DNA of 64,000 bases from the NCBI RefSeq assembly GCF_021190955.1, contig NZ_JAIOAO010000002.1, positions 1,364,001 to 1,428,000 on the forward strand, given 5' to 3'. Origin of the DNA: Parachryseolinea silvisoli. GTDB taxonomy: Bacteria > Bacteroidota > Bacteroidia > Cytophagales > Cyclobacteriaceae. Positions 27,076 through 35,875 of the stretch are shown here, in pieces; position 1 is the first letter of the stretch, and each line of letters begins with the position of its first letter. Under the pieces are notes generated by a model. That model was not told where the DNA came from and made no database searches. It saw only the letters and a list, made by a program, of their open reading frames with translations. Position numbers and translations under genes: made by a program.

Positions 27076-28554
27076 ATGAAGATCTCGTATACTATCCTGG
27101 CAGGTTTTTTTTCCATTTTGCTGCTGTTTGTAACCACGACGTTTATCAACTACCGGCAGTCTGAGCGAATCAATGAAAATAGTGAGGCGCTCACCCGGTC
27201 CAGCACGATCTTAAAACACAGCAACCGCTTTCAACGCAATGTGCTGAACATGGTCAGCGGCTTACGCGGCTATCTGCTGACGAATGAGCCGTTCTTCATT
27301 CAGGCATATGACTCCGCCATGCACGAGAACGATGACATTCTGCACGAGCTTTCGGAGCTTATCCCCGATAGCTCCGCACAAGGGAGCATGCTGGCCGAAA
27401 TCAGCGCATTGAATACACACTGGTCGACAGAATTTGGCAAGCCGTTGATCGAGGCCCGTCGATCGGCTGGTGGCTCCGATAGCAGCATGGCGGCGTTTAA
27501 CAAGCTATACCGTGCGAAGATGGTGACGGGCATCGAGAAGAATATTAACCGGTCGCTGCAAAATAAGTTTCGGGAGTTCAGCAACTACGAGTATGCCTCA
27601 CGCGAAGCGCAACGGGCTGGACTGACGGCGTCGATACGGAATACCAGACGGATTTCATTTTTTCTAACCGTGCTCTCCATCATTGCGGGTATCGGTATTG
27701 CCATCTTCCTGGCAAACTATATATCGTCGGGTGTGGTGAAGATGGTGCACATGGCCGAAAGCATTTCGCAAGGTCACTACAAAGTCTCCATGCGGGCTAC
27801 CGGCAAAGACGAGCTCAGCAGCCTGGCGCGCGCACTCAACAACATGGCGGGCGTGCTCGCCGAAAACATCTCGCTGCTGAAACGCAAGAACGACGAGCTC
27901 GATCAGTTCGCCTACATCGTCGCGCACGACTTGAAGGCGCCCCTGCGCGGCATTGACAACGTGGTGACATGGATCGAGGAGGATCACACCACCGAGCTTT
28001 CGCCTAAAGTCACCGAATACCTCGGTTTGATCAAAGGCCGCATCAAGCGCGCGGAGAATTTACTCAATGGTATTTTGTCATACTCACGCGTGGGCCGCGA
28101 GCTGCAACAACGCGAAACGGTAGATGTTAACCAGCTCATTGAAGAAGTGCGCGAAAGCCTGCCGCCACACTCGGGCATCCAGCTGGAGGTACAAACAGTG
28201 TTGCCGGTATTGCAAACCGAAAAGCTTCCGCTACTACAGGTATTTACAAACCTGATTACAAATGCGTATAAATATCATGACAAGCCCCAGGGCTATGTAA
28301 AGGTATATTTTAAACACCTGGGACCGACATACGAATTTTACGTAGAGGACAACGGCCCGGGCATTGCGCAGGAGTATCACCGGAAAATCTTTACCATCTT
28401 TCAAACACTGGAAGAGCGCGATTCTTTTGAAAGCACCGGCGTAGGATTGGCGATTGTGAAAAAGATACTGGACGATCGCAAGCTGTCGATTCGGGTGCAG
28501 TCGGAACCCGGGCAGGGGGCGACGTTTATTTTTACCTGGCGGGCGAACGAGTAG
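27076..28554 (+). CDS. CHASE3-type sensor histidine kinase
   Basis: A 492-residue membrane sensor kinase. Helix 1 (TILAGFFSILLLFVTTTFI, about 6-24) and helix 2 (FFLTVLSIIAGIGIAIFLANYI, 195-216) flank a periplasmic CHASE3-like domain (RGYLLTNEPFF). A HAMP follows, then HisKA with the phospho-accepting H284 in IVAHDLKAPLRGI, and the ATPase with NLITNAYKYHD, VEDNGPGI and TGVGLAIVKKIL. The start ATG 27076 (MKISYTIL) is preferred; ATG 27052 is possible. A receiver gene follows 296 bases later and is the probable partner. Confidence 0.88.
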   Translation: MKISYTILAGFFSILLLFVTTTFINYRQSERINENSEALTRSSTILKHSNRFQRNVLNMVSGLRGYLLTNEPFFIQAYDSAMHENDDILHELSELIPDSSAQGSMLAEISALNTHWSTEFGKPLIEARRSAGGSDSSMAAFNKLYRAKMVTGIEKNINRSLQNKFREFSNYEYASREAQRAGLTASIRNTRRISFFLTVLSIIAGIGIAIFLANYISSGVVKMVHMAESISQGHYKVSMRATGKDELSSLARALNNMAGVLAENISLLKRKNDELDQFAYIVAHDLKAPLRGIDNVVTWIEEDHTTELSPKVTEYLGLIKGRIKRAENLLNGILSYSRVGRELQQRETVDVNQLIEEVRESLPPHSGIQLEVQTVLPVLQTEKLPLLQVFTNLITNAYKYHDKPQGYVKVYFKHLGPTYEFYVEDNGPGIAQEYHRKIFTIFQTLEERDSFESTGVGLAIVKKILDDRKLSIRVQSEPGQGATFIFTWRANE

Positions 28555-28570
28555 ATTATTTTTTGTTGGA

Positions 28571-28653
28571 TCTACACGGCATCTGGCATTCCCGCACTGG
28601 GACGAGTCTTCGATCCCGAAGCGGGGGCTCAGATTCGCACCAGATCGTGTAGA
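28571..28653 (+). ncRNA. Nested stem structure between kinase and receiver genes
   Basis: An 83-base segment folds on itself: outer helix TCTACACG + ATCTGG (28571-28586) with CCAGAT + CGTGTAGA (28640-28653), with a 2-base bulge; inner CCCGC / GCGGG (28591-28595, 28621-28625); innermost GGGA-CGA / TCG-A-TCCC (28599-28617). There is no U-tract after it, so it does not look like a terminator. Family not recognised. Confidence 0.4.
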
Positions 28654-28850
28654 ACGCAACGCCGCAAAATGTTAAGACCACTTCGGGTGAATAGAATTAT
28701 GCGCCGTTCATCAAATAATGAACGTCCGGATGGGCATACAGGCACCTTTTTGAGAACCGCAAACTCTGCTGATATTTTTTCGTGGACCGTCGTGATCAAT
28801 TATTTGGTAATTTTGACTCTTCGAAAAGATTCCGTACGCTTGAGATCTGC

Positions 28851-29270
28851 ATGCTGAAAGTAATTCAAATCCTACTGGTAGAAGACGACAATCTCGACGT
28901 GATCGACGTCGGACGCACACTTGACAAGATGGCCATCCTGTATAAGATGGAGGTGGCCCGTAACGGCGAAGAAGCTGTGCGCATTCTCTCGGAAAAAACG
29001 GCTGCCGGAAGCGAGCTGCCCGACTTCATTATCCTGGATATAAATATGCCGAAGATGAACGGCTTCGAGTTCCTCGATGCGTTGCGCAGCCGCGACGAGT
29101 GGAAGGACCTGAAAGTATTCGTGCTCACCACCTCGGGTGAAAAAGAAGATCGTCTGGCCGCCAAAGGTTTGGGCGTGGCAGGCTACATCGTTAAGCCGTT
29201 GAAGCTAAACAATCCGGTGTCGAACGATGCCTTCAATCTGATGATCGACCTGATGAACATGCGCGGATAA
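28851..29270 (+). CDS. Single-domain response regulator (Rcp1/CheY type)
   Basis: A 139-residue receiver domain with no output domain. Acidic pocket VEDDN near residues 9-13, phospho-acceptor in FIILDINMPKMNG (D about 61), switch Thr/Ser in VLTTSGE, and the conserved lysine in YIVKPL. The ATG at 28851 is used. It probably receives phosphate from the CHASE3 kinase upstream. Confidence 0.9.
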   Translation: MLKVIQILLVEDDNLDVIDVGRTLDKMAILYKMEVARNGEEAVRILSEKTAAGSELPDFIILDINMPKMNGFEFLDALRSRDEWKDLKVFVLTTSGEKEDRLAAKGLGVAGYIVKPLKLNNPVSNDAFNLMIDLMNMRG

Positions 29271-29468
29271 ATCGCTGCCGCCGCCCAGGTATTACTTCAC
29301 TATTTAGAATCGTTTTTGAAGATCACAATTCGGTAACGATTGTTTTGCCGAATGGTAACATCCTGCCTCCAACTCTATAGAATATTCACAATGCCGTAAT
29401 TGCGGCTTGATACCTGTTTTTTTCTGTGCCTGTACCTTGGACATATATTCAAACCCACATACAGACAC

Positions 29469-30971
29469 ATGAAGAAATTATTTACACGGATAGCATGCCT
29501 GGCACTGGCAGCTACTATTGCGCTGGCCTCTTGCGAGGGACCAGAAGGCGATGCAGGCGCAAAAGGTGATCAAGGCGACAAAGGAGATAAGGGTGATAAA
29601 GGAGACAAAGGCGATCAGGGTGAAGACTACCCCAGCGCTGTCGAGCTGAAAACACATTCCATCACACCGGACGTCTTAATAAAGAAGCCCGGTTTCGAAA
29701 ACGTTGAAACATACCCCCTCATCAGCAGCGAAGACCTTATCAGCGGCTTTACCTTTGGTGGCTCGGCCGACGGGGCAGGCTTGCTGAAGCTGAACAACGG
29801 TTACAGCCTGCTGGTAAACCACGAAGACAACTTCTCTGTGTCGCGTATTTTCCTGGACGAAACGTTCCGCCCGGTATCGGGTGAATATATCCTGAACTCT
29901 GACGGTGGCAAGTGGAGACTTTGCTCGGCCACGCTGGCCACGCCGGCGGAACACGGCTTTGGTCCGCTGTACCTCACCTGCGGTGAGTCCAGCGTAGAGT
30001 CACGCACGCACGCCCTGAACCCGTTCGCACAAGGCGCACAAGCTTCACAAACGCGTGAGCTGCAGGCCTTTGGTCGCTGGAACGCCGAGCAGGCACTGCC
30101 CCTGCCGAAGACAGCTTTCCCAGACAAGACCGTGGTCATGATCGGTGATGACGACTCCAGCATCGATGGTGGCCAGGTGGCCATGTACGTATCGAATACC
30201 GTAGGTGATCTGGCCAGCGGTAAGCTGTATGTACTGCGTCGCAAAGACCTGGTAACACGCGAGAAAGACATGGAAGAAGAAGACGTGGTTGACATCGAGT
30301 TCGTAGAGATCACAGGCCAGACGACCATGCTGGGTTCTGAGATCAACGCGAAAGCTACCGAGCTGAAAAGCATCGCCTTTAACCGGGTAGAAGACCTCGA
30401 CTACCGCAAAGACGGCGTAGGCCGCGAAGTATACTTCAACGTAACCGGTAACAGCGCCAACACAGCCGACCGTTCGCAATACGGCCGCACGTACCGCATT
30501 GTACTGAACGAAAATAACCCGCTGGAAGGCACGCTGGAGCTAATCCTCGACGGCGATGATCGCGCCGGTAAAGCGAAAGACTTCCAGGATGTTGATAATA
30601 TCATGGTGACAGAGAACTATGTGTATATCCAGGAAGATCCGAACGGTTACGGTACGGAGACACACGACGCGTATGTATACCAATACAACATCGCTACCAA
30701 AGAGCTGAAGCCTGTGTTCGAGCTAAACCACTTCCGTGGCGACGCTACCCTGGGTGCTAAGTTCAAGAGCACAAACTCTGCGAAAGGTAGCTGGGAGTAT
30801 GGTGCCATGATCGATATTTCCGACATCATCAATACAGACGACACCTTCCTGCTTTGCATTCAACCGCATACCTGGAGATTGCCTGCGTTCAGAAACCCTG
30901 ACGGAGGCACCGGCCGTCCGAACGAAGATCAAGGCAGTATAATCGCTGTGATCAAAGGCCTGCCGCGCTAA
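29469..30971 (+). CDS. Lipoprotein with collagen-like repeats and a PhoX-like domain
   Basis: A 500-residue exported lipoprotein: lipobox LASC with C22, then ten Gly-X-Y triplets at residues 24-53 (GPE GDA GAK GDQ GDK...), mostly GDK, which resembles bacterial collagen-like stalks. The remaining 440 residues look like a PhoX/DUF839-type propeller (NGYSLLVNHEDNF, RVEDLDYRKDGVGREVYFNVTG, YVYIQEDPNGYG). PhoX proteins are calcium/iron phosphatases; activity here is inferred from pattern only. It is followed by a strong terminator. Confidence 0.7.
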   Translation: MKKLFTRIACLALAATIALASCEGPEGDAGAKGDQGDKGDKGDKGDKGDQGEDYPSAVELKTHSITPDVLIKKPGFENVETYPLISSEDLISGFTFGGSADGAGLLKLNNGYSLLVNHEDNFSVSRIFLDETFRPVSGEYILNSDGGKWRLCSATLATPAEHGFGPLYLTCGESSVESRTHALNPFAQGAQASQTRELQAFGRWNAEQALPLPKTAFPDKTVVMIGDDDSSIDGGQVAMYVSNTVGDLASGKLYVLRRKDLVTREKDMEEEDVVDIEFVEITGQTTMLGSEINAKATELKSIAFNRVEDLDYRKDGVGREVYFNVTGNSANTADRSQYGRTYRIVLNENNPLEGTLELILDGDDRAGKAKDFQDVDNIMVTENYVYIQEDPNGYGTETHDAYVYQYNIATKELKPVFELNHFRGDATLGAKFKSTNSAKGSWEYGAMIDISDIINTDDTFLLCIQPHTWRLPAFRNPDGGTGRPNEDQGSIIAVIKGLPR

Positions 30972-30997
30972 TAATAGTTTATAAGATTTAAGAATCT

Positions 30998-31038
30998 GCT
31001 GCCCCGGTTATTCCATCGGGGCAGCTTTTTGTTTTTTT
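30998..31038 (+). terminator. Rho-independent terminator
   Basis: A 9-bp perfect stem GCTGCCCCG / CGGGGCAGC with a 10-base loop, then TTTTTGTTTTTTT. It closes the collagen-like lipoprotein transcript; the peroxidase gene 35 bases on is thus separately transcribed or expressed by read-through. Confidence 0.93.
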
Positions 31039-31072
31039 TAGAAAAGTACCTCACCTAGCCCTTCCTTTTACG

Positions 31073-32953
31073 ATGAAGCCTATGTCTTTGCGCCACGCGT
31101 CTTATGGCCTTGTGTTTTTTATTGTTCTGCTGGCGGCCTGTCAGCCTGCCGAGAAAAAAACAGATCCGGTACAAGCCGTTCAACACTACCTGGAGTCGCA
31201 AACCGACACGCTTGACCAGAAATTTCAACAGCTGTTGCAACACGTAGAGGCGCACGCCCCGACACCGGCGTTGCAGCAAGCATTCGAACAGGCGCGTGAC
31301 CGATACAAAAACATGGAGCCGTTACTTGAATTATATTTTCCTGTTTTTGTGGACGCCGTCAACGGACCGGCCATTGACGAGCAAGAGCCACACGAAGGTG
31401 GGAAGATAACCTATGCCACCGGCTTTCAGTTAATGGAGGAATATCTATATCCAGCGGTGGACACGAGCGCCTACGATGCGCTGTTACAAGAAGCAAAATT
31501 TCTGACCGGTATGATCGGCCGGTTACGCCAGCTCATTGCCAACAACCAAATGACCGATCAGCATATTTTCCAGGCTTTGCGCCTCGAAGTGCTGCGCATC
31601 ATGGCGTTAGGCGTTAGCGGCTTTGACTCGCCGGTAACGTTGCGCTCGCTTCCGGAAGCCGTCGCGGCGTTACAGGGCATCGAGCACATTGTAAACTGCT
31701 TTGAGCAACAAGCGCCGGCCACCGAAGTAAAGGCGAATCTCGCCAGGGCGTATACATTTCTGCAACAGGATGTGAGCTTTAACGACTTCGACCGTGCCAC
31801 TTTTTTCGCCGACATCATGACACCGTTGGCGAAGTCACTGTATGCATACCAGCAGACGTTGGGCATTGCCAATCGCCCGCTGATATCCGCAGTAGACATG
31901 AGCAAGGATAATTTTTTTGAGAAGGATATTTTTACGGCCGACTATTTCTCCAATCCCGACAACCGCCAGCCACAGCCGGAAGCTGCCCGACTTGGCAAGA
32001 TGCTATTCTTTGATCCTATCCTGTCCGGTAATAATAAGCGTTCTTGCGCTTCCTGCCATCAGCCCAATCGTGCTTTTACGGACGGACGCGCCAAGAGCCT
32101 GGCCTTCGAAGGAAAGGGTGAGGTGAGTCGTAACGCGCCCACGCTTATCAACGCGCTGTACCAGCGTATGTTATTCTACGATTTGCGCACCATGTTCCTG
32201 GAAGATCAGGCGGCGGATGTGATGGCCAACGCCACCGAAATGCACGGCCACATCGACGAGGCTGTAATCAAGATTTCGAAGAGTGAAGAATATCAGGCGT
32301 TGTTTAAAAAGGCGTACAATAAACCCGTCACCAATCGCACGATACAACTGGCGCTGGCGGCCTATATCCGCTCCTTGTCGTCCATGAATTCCGGCTTTGA
32401 CCGCTACATGCGCGGGGAGAAGAATGCCATGACACCGGAGGCCGTTGCCGGCTTCAACGTCTTCATGGGCAAAGCCAAATGTGCCACATGCCACTTCATG
32501 CCGCTATTTAACGGAACGGTGCCGGCACTCTATATGAAGTCGGAATCCGAAGTTCTCGGTGTACCGGCGAAACCAGACACAGCGCACGCGAAAGTGGATG
32601 CCGACCTGGGCAAGTTCAATACGTATCACGACGATCTGAACAAAAATGCTTTCAAGACGCCCACGATCCGCAATGCAGGGCTCACAGGGCCGTACATGCA
32701 TAACGGAGTGTATACTTCGCTCGAGCAGGTGATAGACTTCTACAACCGTGGCGGTGGCGCCGGTATCGGCATCGATCTGCCCAACCAGACGTTGCCCGCG
32801 GACAAGCTGGAGCTGACGGCCCGGGAGCAGAAGAACATCATTGCCTTTATTCACAGCCTGACCGACACGACCGGCCTCACAACGCCCCCGCGTCAGCTGC
32901 CCGCATTTCAGGATGCGGCACTCAACGCGCGAAAAGTAGGCGGCGAGTATTAG
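31073..32953 (+). CDS. Di-haem cytochrome c peroxidase family lipoprotein with extra N-terminal domain
   Basis: A 626-residue exported lipoprotein (lipobox LLAAC, C23). The C-terminal half is a MauG/CcpA-type di-haem protein with haem motifs CASCH near 325 and CATCH near 470, plus FFDPILSGNNKRSC, FTDGRAKS and FKTPTIRNAGLTGPYMHNG. Residues 25-290 are an all-helical domain absent from ordinary peroxidases and reminiscent of imelysin-like helical bundles. It should act in the periplasm on hydrogen peroxide or as an electron carrier. A second in-frame ATG lies at 31082. Confidence 0.88.
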   Translation: MKPMSLRHASYGLVFFIVLLAACQPAEKKTDPVQAVQHYLESQTDTLDQKFQQLLQHVEAHAPTPALQQAFEQARDRYKNMEPLLELYFPVFVDAVNGPAIDEQEPHEGGKITYATGFQLMEEYLYPAVDTSAYDALLQEAKFLTGMIGRLRQLIANNQMTDQHIFQALRLEVLRIMALGVSGFDSPVTLRSLPEAVAALQGIEHIVNCFEQQAPATEVKANLARAYTFLQQDVSFNDFDRATFFADIMTPLAKSLYAYQQTLGIANRPLISAVDMSKDNFFEKDIFTADYFSNPDNRQPQPEAARLGKMLFFDPILSGNNKRSCASCHQPNRAFTDGRAKSLAFEGKGEVSRNAPTLINALYQRMLFYDLRTMFLEDQAADVMANATEMHGHIDEAVIKISKSEEYQALFKKAYNKPVTNRTIQLALAAYIRSLSSMNSGFDRYMRGEKNAMTPEAVAGFNVFMGKAKCATCHFMPLFNGTVPALYMKSESEVLGVPAKPDTAHAKVDADLGKFNTYHDDLNKNAFKTPTIRNAGLTGPYMHNGVYTSLEQVIDFYNRGGGAGIGIDLPNQTLPADKLELTAREQKNIIAFIHSLTDTTGLTTPPRQLPAFQDAALNARKVGGEY

Positions 32954-33236
32954 GGGTCGGGCTTTGTAAGTTGACATTATATCCGGCCATCATGCCGGAC
33001 CGGGCACATCATGCCGCAATATGCGCGGCACACACGCTTTCGTAAGTTTAGGTTGATAATCGTGACGATGTGTCCGGCACCGGGCATGAAGCCCCATGAA
33101 GGATGTTTTTCCGCGTTTCTTGCGGACTATTTTACACAGCATTCCCCCAATGATCCTGCTATTAGGTCTGTGCTTCCTCAAAATGCCCGTATCGCATCTG
33201 ATGGGCTGCTGATCGCATGCCGGCGTGTCCGCACTC
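32954..33236. other. Non-coding gap with small palindromes
   Basis: No supported gene. Palindromes TCCGGC / GCCGGA at 32982-32999 and TGCCGC / GCGGCA at about 33009-33032 lie in a series of CCGG-rich repeats. The open frames here on either strand have no family resemblance and overlap these repeats. Confidence 0.5.
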
Positions 33237-33250
33237 GGTATAGTTTTTTC
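33237..33250 (+). promoter_or_regulatory. GGTATAGTTTTTTC element upstream of the baeRF-like gene
   Basis: Located 43 bases before the ATG at 33294. Nearly identical copies are found upstream of three other genes of this patch (36550 plus, 36490 minus, 37889 minus), so it is probably a shared promoter box. Confidence 0.5.
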
Positions 33251-33293
33251 GCTTGTTTCAACGAAAAGATCATTGAACTAAATATTACTGATT

Positions 33294-34718
33294 ATGGCTA
33301 AGACAGGAAAAGACCGGGAGGGTAATTTTCATCCTCCCAAAGGGCGCCCGTCCGACAATGGACACGGTGCCGCCAGCAGCGAAACGATCGAAGAAGTTGT
33401 GGAATATGCAGAGAACGACGACAAGCTGCTGAGCAACGCCATTATCCGGCATCCGAATCGGAATGTAAACAAGCGAGAGATTCGTACACAAAAGAACGAT
33501 GTGCCACCACCGAACTCCGGTGCTCAGCCGCAGCCGCGCGTACAGGCAGGCCGTATGGAAGAAATCCAGCTTCGCACGACGGAGGACTTTAACACCCTGG
33601 CAAACAGCCAGCACGATCATTGCGTGAGTGTATTTATACCTACGCATGCTTCCGGTGTAGAAGTAAACGAGCAAGTGGATGCCATTGTATTCAAAAATGC
33701 CTTACAGCGTGCAGCCACCGAGTTAAAGGAGCAACATGTGGACGCAGAGGAAATCCAGCGAATCTTAAAGCCCGCGCAACAACTGCTGAAGGAGGATCCA
33801 TTCTGGCGCAACCAGTCGCGCGGCCTGGCGGTATTTCTGGCCGACGGCTTTGCGCAATATTGCAAGCTTCCATTCTCACCCGCACACGACGTCCATGTCA
33901 ATGCATCGTTCTATATGGCCCCCCTGATACCTTCGATCCTGTCCAAGGAACATTTCTATGTGGTGGTACTGAGCAAAAAACAGGCGCAGGTATTTAAGGC
34001 TGATGCGTTTGGCATGACGCTGGTCGATATACCCGAAATGCCAAACGGCATGGAGGACGTGATCCACTTTGAGGAGAAAGATGACAAAAATCTTTTCCGG
34101 ACGGGAAGCAGTGGTGCAGGCAAAGGCGCCAACTATCACGGCATGGGTGCGGGCGTTCCCGATGAGAAAAAGAATATCAGCATATACCTGGACGAGGTAG
34201 ACGAGACGCTTTGGAAAGAAATTCTGGGGCGTGAAAACTGTCCCGTGTTGCTGGCCGGGGTTGAATACCTCACATCCATCTTCCGGCAACGGACACAATA
34301 TAAGAACGTATGGCCGGAGTCTCTGACCGGAAACTTCGAACATATGGATGCCAACGCCCTGTATGCTATCGCACGTGAGACCATGCGGCCTTACTTTGGA
34401 GAGCGTGCCATAAAGGCATGTGAGGAGTACGGCAACAAGTCGGCGACGGATTTGACTACTTCAGTGGTTGCGGATATTGTTCCCGCGGCCTACTATGGAA
34501 GAGTGTCTACGCTGCTTGTACGAAAAGGGGATCAGCTGTGGGGTACGTTTGATGCGCAGTCCAATGCGCTCAGCATACACGAAACGCGACAGGAGGGGGA
34601 CGAGTCGCTTTATGAGAAAGCCATTGTTAAAACCATTCAAACCGGCGGGGAGGTGCATGAGCTTGAGCCATCAGCTATGCCGGTGGATGCTTCGCTGGCG
34701 GCTATCATGCGGTATTAA
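33294..34718 (+). CDS. baeRF-like protein (bacterial archaeo-eukaryotic release factor fold)
   Basis: A 474-residue cytoplasmic protein. After a 90-residue polar and disordered N-terminus, the body resembles baeRF proteins, which share the core fold of eukaryotic release factor eRF1: CVSVFIPTHASGVEVNEQ, RGLAVFLADGF, YVVVLSKKQAQVFK, LAGVEYLTSIFRQ, ADIVPAAYYGRVSTLLVRKG. baeRF proteins are thought to act at ribosomes under stress; this is inferred from family reports and not shown by motif here. It carries the shared GGTATA(n)TTTT element and ends at a two-way terminator. Confidence 0.75.
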   Translation: MAKTGKDREGNFHPPKGRPSDNGHGAASSETIEEVVEYAENDDKLLSNAIIRHPNRNVNKREIRTQKNDVPPPNSGAQPQPRVQAGRMEEIQLRTTEDFNTLANSQHDHCVSVFIPTHASGVEVNEQVDAIVFKNALQRAATELKEQHVDAEEIQRILKPAQQLLKEDPFWRNQSRGLAVFLADGFAQYCKLPFSPAHDVHVNASFYMAPLIPSILSKEHFYVVVLSKKQAQVFKADAFGMTLVDIPEMPNGMEDVIHFEEKDDKNLFRTGSSGAGKGANYHGMGAGVPDEKKNISIYLDEVDETLWKEILGRENCPVLLAGVEYLTSIFRQRTQYKNVWPESLTGNFEHMDANALYAIARETMRPYFGERAIKACEEYGNKSATDLTTSVVADIVPAAYYGRVSTLLVRKGDQLWGTFDAQSNALSIHETRQEGDESLYEKAIVKTIQTGGEVHELEPSAMPVDASLAAIMRY

Positions 34719-34737
34719 ATAATAGCGATTACTATAT

Positions 34738-34772
34738 AAAAAAGCCCCTGCCATAAGACAGGGGCTTTTTTT
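34738..34772. terminator. Bidirectional terminator
   Basis: A 9-bp stem AAGCCCCTG / CAGGGGCTT, with an A-run before and a T-run after, so it works on both strands. It lies between the baeRF-like gene (plus) and a DUF4142 gene (minus). Confidence 0.92.
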
Positions 34773-34812
34773 ATGCGTCCACGCCGGTCGGGAAACTCGC
34801 GCGAGTTATACT

Positions 34813-35394
34813 TTACTTACTTTTCTCAACTGCGTCGCGTGTTGTTTTAGCAGATTCCAGGTGATGCTCCAGAGCAGCAACTTTGCCGGAAGCCCAGGCT
34901 TTAATGTCGGGGTCGTTGCCGTCTTCGGCTTCTTTCTTAAATGCTTTTACAACTTCTTCGTGATCGTCGACCATACCTTTCATGAAGGCTTTGTCGAAGT
35001 CGGCACCTTTCTTTTCGGCCAGCTCATCATATTTCTTTTGGCATTTTTCACTCAGCGCGCCGGGCAGGCTGATGTTCTTTTGTGCCGCCAGCGACTTCAG
35101 CTCGTCGTTTGCTTTACTGTGATCGGTGACCATCATTTGGCCAAACTCCTTCACTTGTTGAGAAGTCGCGTTTGTTTGAGCCAGTTCACCGAGACGTACT
35201 TCCAGTAAGCCGGCATCGGCAGCTTCCATGGCAAACTCGGTGTCCTTTTCAATGTTGGAGTCTTCGTGCTTCGCTTCGTTTTGCTCTTCGGCGATTTCCT
35301 TGCTGTCGGTCTCTGTCTCAGCCTTGCGGCCACACGAAAACATCAGCGAGGTAGCGAGCATAAACGTAGCGGCCAGATACATGTTCTTTTTCAT
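34813..35394 (-). CDS. DUF4142 lipoprotein
   Basis: A 193-residue lipoprotein (lipobox LMFSC, C21). After an acidic, charged linker, the DUF4142 four-helix bundle is visible (EFAMEAADAGLLEVRLGELAQ, FGQMMVTDHSKANDELKSLA, FMKGMVDDHEEVVKAFKKEAED, LEHHLESAKTTRDA). The domain is ferritin-like and is often found in stress-inducible periplasmic proteins. A second member lies 480 bases away. A variant of the shared promoter box (GGCATAGTATTTTT, plus coordinates 35441-35454) lies upstream. Confidence 0.9.
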   Translation of the reverse strand: MKKNMYLAATFMLATSLMFSCGRKAETETDSKEIAEEQNEAKHEDSNIEKDTEFAMEAADAGLLEVRLGELAQTNATSQQVKEFGQMMVTDHSKANDELKSLAAQKNISLPGALSEKCQKKYDELAEKKGADFDKAFMKGMVDDHEEVVKAFKKEAEDGNDPDIKAWASGKVAALEHHLESAKTTRDAVEKSK

Positions 35395-35540
35395 AGCGGG
35401 GTTGTATTTAGTGAATGTTTAATGAACGAAGACGCACAATAAAAATACTATGCCTGCCAGCATGCGTGTGTTCCTGAAATCCCGAAATAAAGAGCGGCAC
35501 CGTTTTTTAATCTCTTTCTCACAACCAACGTCATGATACT

Positions 35541-35699
35541 ATGAAATCAACAACAAAACACACAGCCCCCATCAACCCGGTAGAAAAAACGAAGGTAGAG
35601 GCAGATCCGAAAGCGGCTCCGAAGAATAAGCACGACAAGGAGCTTGAACGGCGGAAACGCACGGGCGTAACGATTGACCCGAAAGCACCCAAGCCATAG
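35541..35699 (+). CDS. Small basic protein (52 aa)
   Basis: An open frame of 52 codons, rich in Lys, Pro and Thr (MKSTTKHTAPINPVEKTKVE..., ending in ERRKRTGVTIDPKAPKP). Low-complexity and disordered in appearance; possibly a stress or nucleic-acid-binding peptide. Kept because the frame is clean and sits between two stress-type genes, but without homology evidence. Confidence 0.45.
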   Translation: MKSTTKHTAPINPVEKTKVEADPKAAPKNKHDKELERRKRTGVTIDPKAPKP

Positions 35700-35750
35700 C
35701 CAATGGTGCATACCATTTCATTTCATTACCGCACGTCAGCGCGGCGTCGG

Positions 35751-35784
35751 TTACACCGGCCGTGGTGACCGGTCAGTGGTGTAA
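35751..35784. terminator. Hairpin between converging genes
   Basis: A 7-bp stem TTACACC / GGTGTAA enclosing a second possible CCGG pairing. It lies between the 52-residue protein and the second DUF4142 gene. No U-tract, so terminator activity is uncertain. Confidence 0.3.
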
Positions 35785-35875
35785 GCTTGTGACGGCAAAT
35801 TATATCCGGTATACCCGGCGGAAGGATGGAAACGAATATGATATGAAGTAAAGGCACGATGCCTGTAGACAGTCA

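Noticed and set aside
28590-28645. tRNA-like look (TTCGATCCC and CACCA)
   Set aside because: No cloverleaf with D and anticodon arms fits; the helices pair in another way.
33011-33301. 97-codon plus-strand open frame
   Set aside because: Covers palindromic repeats and the promoter box of the baeRF-like gene and even overlaps its start codon.
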